Shown here in pieces: positions 61,481 through 64,000 of a stretch of DNA of 64,000 bases. The stretch is from Symbiodinium microadriaticum (Eukaryota; Sar; Dinophyceae; Suessiales; Symbiodiniaceae), in the NCBI GenBank assembly GCA_001939145.1, contig LSRX01001113.1, forward strand, positions 10,329-74,328, in the 5' to 3' direction. Position 1 is the first letter of the stretch; each line of letters begins with the position of its first letter. The notes below the pieces were generated by a model that was given only the letters and a program-made list of their open reading frames with translations, had not been told where the DNA came from and did not search any database. Position numbers and translations under genes: made by a program.

Positions 61481-62244
61481 ATCCTCAAAGGCCCAGGGGG
61501 AGCAACACCGCCTTAACATGGTTCGAGCAGGGTTGGGGATGCGATGGGTAGGCTTACTTGCAAACCATTTGCTCACTCAGCCGTCAAGAGGGAGTCAAGC
61601 CTAACTAGCGCCTGTTCGAAGTGACCTTGGGGGAAACCGCGTCCAATTAATAGCTATTCCTACTCTTCTCCTTGTTTTCCCCGGGGTACCGGAGAACAGT
61701 CGGGCAGCATAGGAAACAAAAGTTACTAGGCCTTGCCAAAAAGGGGGGGACAGTGCACTGTGATCTTGCAAGCTGTTGTTCCTGCAGCTCCATGTGATCT
61801 TTATGCTTCACCGAAGGCCCCCGGCAAGTTTACTGTAGTCCTAGCTGTAGTGTAACAAGCACTGGGGGAGCTGTTGTGCCAATGTCAGACCTCTGCTGCC
61901 GAAGGGGGGATTCCCCAAGACGGGGGACCGTATGTAGTATGCTCCGTCGTAGCCCTTCCTTGTCTCCTCGGCCGGGGAAACTACAGCCTCACTAAGAATG
62001 TCTAGTCCTCCCGAATCCTTAGTTCGTGCGGCCGGGAGCTCAGTCTTCCGTTTGCTGTTTCTGGGGGGTACTAGGCTGGCACTTGCTTTGAGTGTTGTGT
62101 TAGGGGGGCGTTTTTGCGGAGCCTTGTATAGCCGAGCCTTCGTGGGACATAGTCCCCGAAGGAGTTTCTAAAACCCCGCCGAGACCTGCGGGTGCGCGTC
62201 CGCGCGCGGAGGGGTCAGGGTTCGCCCGCCTCTCCTGCCCCGGT
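61481..62244 (+). other. 3' non-coding part of spliced-leader LINE
   Basis: No ORF is supported. G-runs of five or more recur (for example 61744-61750, 61865-61869, 61904-61909, 62065-62070, 62103-62108). The stretch ends in a CG-rich segment (GCGCGTCCGCGCGCGG) just before the right (AG)n tract. Confidence 0.5.
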
Positions 62245-62279
<35 letters not shown>

Positions 62280-62294
62280 GCGAGAGCGAGAGAG
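62245..62294 (+). repeat. (AG)n tract at right end of spliced-leader LINE
   Basis: (AG)11, CG, (AG)6, CG, (AG)2, CG, (AG)3. It shares the CG-interrupted structure of the tract at 52663-52690. Confidence 0.85.
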
Positions 62295-64000
62295 CAGCCA
62301 CAAGAACACTACTTCAGTCCTCAAAACAGCAACAGCCCCACTCCGAACGTGATGCACTACCAGCCCAATCATCAATGTGGGCGCAAGCACAGCTGTCCCC
62401 ACGCGATCCATGGAATGCCCTAGCACACCTCTATGAAGGGGAAGGTCCCCTGCTACCTCCGCATCCATGGCGAAACAAGACTCTTTGGACTGGACCCTCA
62501 AGCCAGGGCGCCCGTAAGGGCAAGAGCTCTGCAAGCCGCCATATTCGCCTCCACCCCGATGAGTGATGCAGAAACGGTGGCACCTACAGAAGCTCCTCTG
62601 GACCATGACTCTGTCGGGGACGACCTGAACCCCGCGACCATCCCGCCTGAGTCCGACGTCGCTTCCGAGCCCGCTTGCAACGCGGAAGAAGCTTGCTCTC
62701 TTGATCCACAACAAGCAGTTTTCCCTCTTGATCTACAGCCAGCCGAAAATGATGCACAGGATGCATACCCACAACATGGAGACCAAGACCTCCTCCAAAT
62801 GACCTACTTGCAGATGACGACGAATGAGACAGTGATACATCTGACGAGGATGATCTCGGTCCCTTACCAGCGGCTCCACACCCAGAGGGTGCAGAGGGGG
62901 CAAACCCTAAGAAAAGGCAAGCGGGCCACGGCAGCCAACGAGTCAAGAATAAAGCCCGCAAGTCAGACGTGAAGAGGCTTTGCGGACAGATGCAGCGGGG
63001 CGATAAGCCCCAGTGGTTGCCCTGGCGACAAGCCTTGCCACGGATAACAGCAAGAAAAGCCTCCAGCAGTTCGACCTGCCTCTACAGCTGAGGACCGAGC
63101 TAAATTTGCCCACGCGCTGAATGCTCATCATTACACCAGAGACACCGCAGGCGCGGTCATCGCATCTGGATCCACTTCGGCTGCCTGCCTCTCCTCTACA
63201 ACAACCTGACGTTGGCCTCCAATGCCGCTGCTGAAGACCACGCACGCCGCATGGCAGCCAATGCTTATCTACATTCACCTCACCAACGCCAAGCACAACG
63301 ACAGCAAGCTCCACCCTCCTCTTCCAGCTCCCGGACGTCCACCGGCAACATCCTGCAAGATCCTGTACTGTACTAAGACCGACCTGCTGCGTAACAGGAA
63401 AGTTCCTGCTCCTCCTCCACGAAGCCTTCGCCTGATACCCCCCAGATGAGCCCAACAAAGAAGAAAAAAGTACAGAGAACATCCTCCACTACCAGTACGT
63501 AAACAAAAACTCATGCGGAAACTCACGAACAGCACAGCTCTTCAACTCAGAGCTGACGGGGTCCGCCATTACCGGTGCACATCATTGACAACAGAGTCAA
63601 CAGAGAAGCAGAACCATTGGCTGCAGAAGGTCGAAATTTGCTTTTTAGCGGGGATGCAGTGGTCATAGACTCATAGATGTGCTGAACCTAGAAGAGCTGG
63701 AACAACAGGATGGACAAGAAGACCTGAGTGGGGTGGTCGTCAGCGAAATACGGTGCATTTTTTGGGAAGCAGCACCGGTTGCAACAGCATAGTCATTCGA
63801 TGGCATGAAAGCATTTATGCCGTCAGCAAGTGGCAATCTCTGCAGAGCAGCATGCTGCGCACACATCTGCTGTGAACCTGGAAGCCCTGAGCGCTGAAAA
63901 TTGAAAAACCCACCACAGCGGAATCCCGAATCCGAGGTTCTAGCTTTGCTTTCGCTCTGCGCGTGGATTCCGCAGCTGCGAGCTGGGCAGAGCTCATCCT
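62295..64000. other. right-hand flank, no recognisable gene
   Basis: A 179-codon frame (62433-62972) is acidic with a basic C-terminus and has no family motif; other frames are shorter. The left flank of the LINE does not obviously continue a gene into this side. I found no repeats or RNA genes here by eye. Confidence 0.4.

Larger units (their letters stand above)
52691..62244 (+). mobile_element. LINE-like element, ~9.5 kb, 5' spliced leader, GGGGGA-rich
   Basis: It starts at the spliced-leader relict. It carries ORF1 and an endonuclease-RT ORF2, then about 4 kb of low-complexity frames, and ends before a (GA)n tract like the one on its left. Runs of five or more G followed by A occur throughout on the + strand, uniting 53.2-62.1 kb as one unit. 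The 3' end is inferred from the microsatellite; no poly(A) is seen. Confidence 0.6.

Noticed and set aside
1-64000. tRNA, rRNA, snRNA or spliced-leader RNA genes
   Set aside because: No cloverleaf, rRNA core or leader-plus-donor sequence was recognised by eye; a covariance-model search would be needed to exclude them.

Overview
The window is nuclear DNA of a dinoflagellate, probably a Suessiales/Symbiodiniaceae-type genome. The most specific clue is a 19-nt match to the dinoflagellate spliced leader (52690-52708). GC-rich, divergent retroelements with tyrosine recombinases also fit. I see no convincing host gene; the recognisable coding sequence is retroelement sequence, nearly all on the + strand. 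The exact species cannot be read from the sequence.

Layout. (1) 1-6577 is a segment saturated with the pentamer GCCTA/GCCTC. It holds a frameshifted tyrosine recombinase (YR) and a truncated Gag-like gene. (2) 6580-12020 holds a small coiled-coil ORF, unassigned helical ORFs, a 131-bp tandem repeat and an intact YR. (3) 12315-19287 is an apparently intact DIRS-like unit A: Gag, Pol, YR. (4) 20105-26632 is unit B: a shortened Gag, a frameshifted Pol that has lost RNase H, a coiled-coil ORF and a YR. (5) 27147-39006 is unit C: Gag and Pol, split by a 6.8-kb LINE (30850-37618) that left a 13-bp target-site duplication. (6) 39191-40060 is a further RT/RNase H remnant, followed by a 133-N gap flanked by a false-looking duplication. 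(7) 40623-52660 is mainly non-coding DNA with microsatellites and one RT/YR remnant near 48.3-49.2 kb. (8) 52690-62244 is a second LINE-like element. It starts with a spliced-leader relict, lies between two (GA)n tracts and is saturated with GGGGGA. (9) 62245-64000 has no recognisable gene.

How the genes work together. In units A, B and C, Gag (C-terminal Cys/His finger) ends at TGA followed by CTAGG, and Pol is open in the same frame straight after. This is the classic leaky-stop context, so Gag-Pol is probably made by stop-codon readthrough. Each Pol carries two unexpected domains before the RT: a 2-oxoglutarate/Fe(II) dioxygenase-like domain and a C5-cytosine-methyltransferase-like domain that lacks the catalytic Pro-Cys. 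Their order is swapped in unit B. YR enzymes would integrate the DNA copy. They share H-x-x-K in place of H-x-x-R, and most share a Cys-rich C-terminal tail. Four divergent YR-then-Gag junctions lie head to tail on one strand, which suggests targeted or tandem integration of related elements.

The LINE at 30850-37618 encodes endonuclease, reverse transcriptase, six Cys/His fingers and a ubiquitin-specific-protease (C19) domain. A 950-nt second ORF is overprinted in another frame. The LINE at 52690-62244 encodes ORF1 (coiled coil plus RRM-like) and ORF2 (endonuclease-RT), followed by about 4 kb of low-complexity ORFs.
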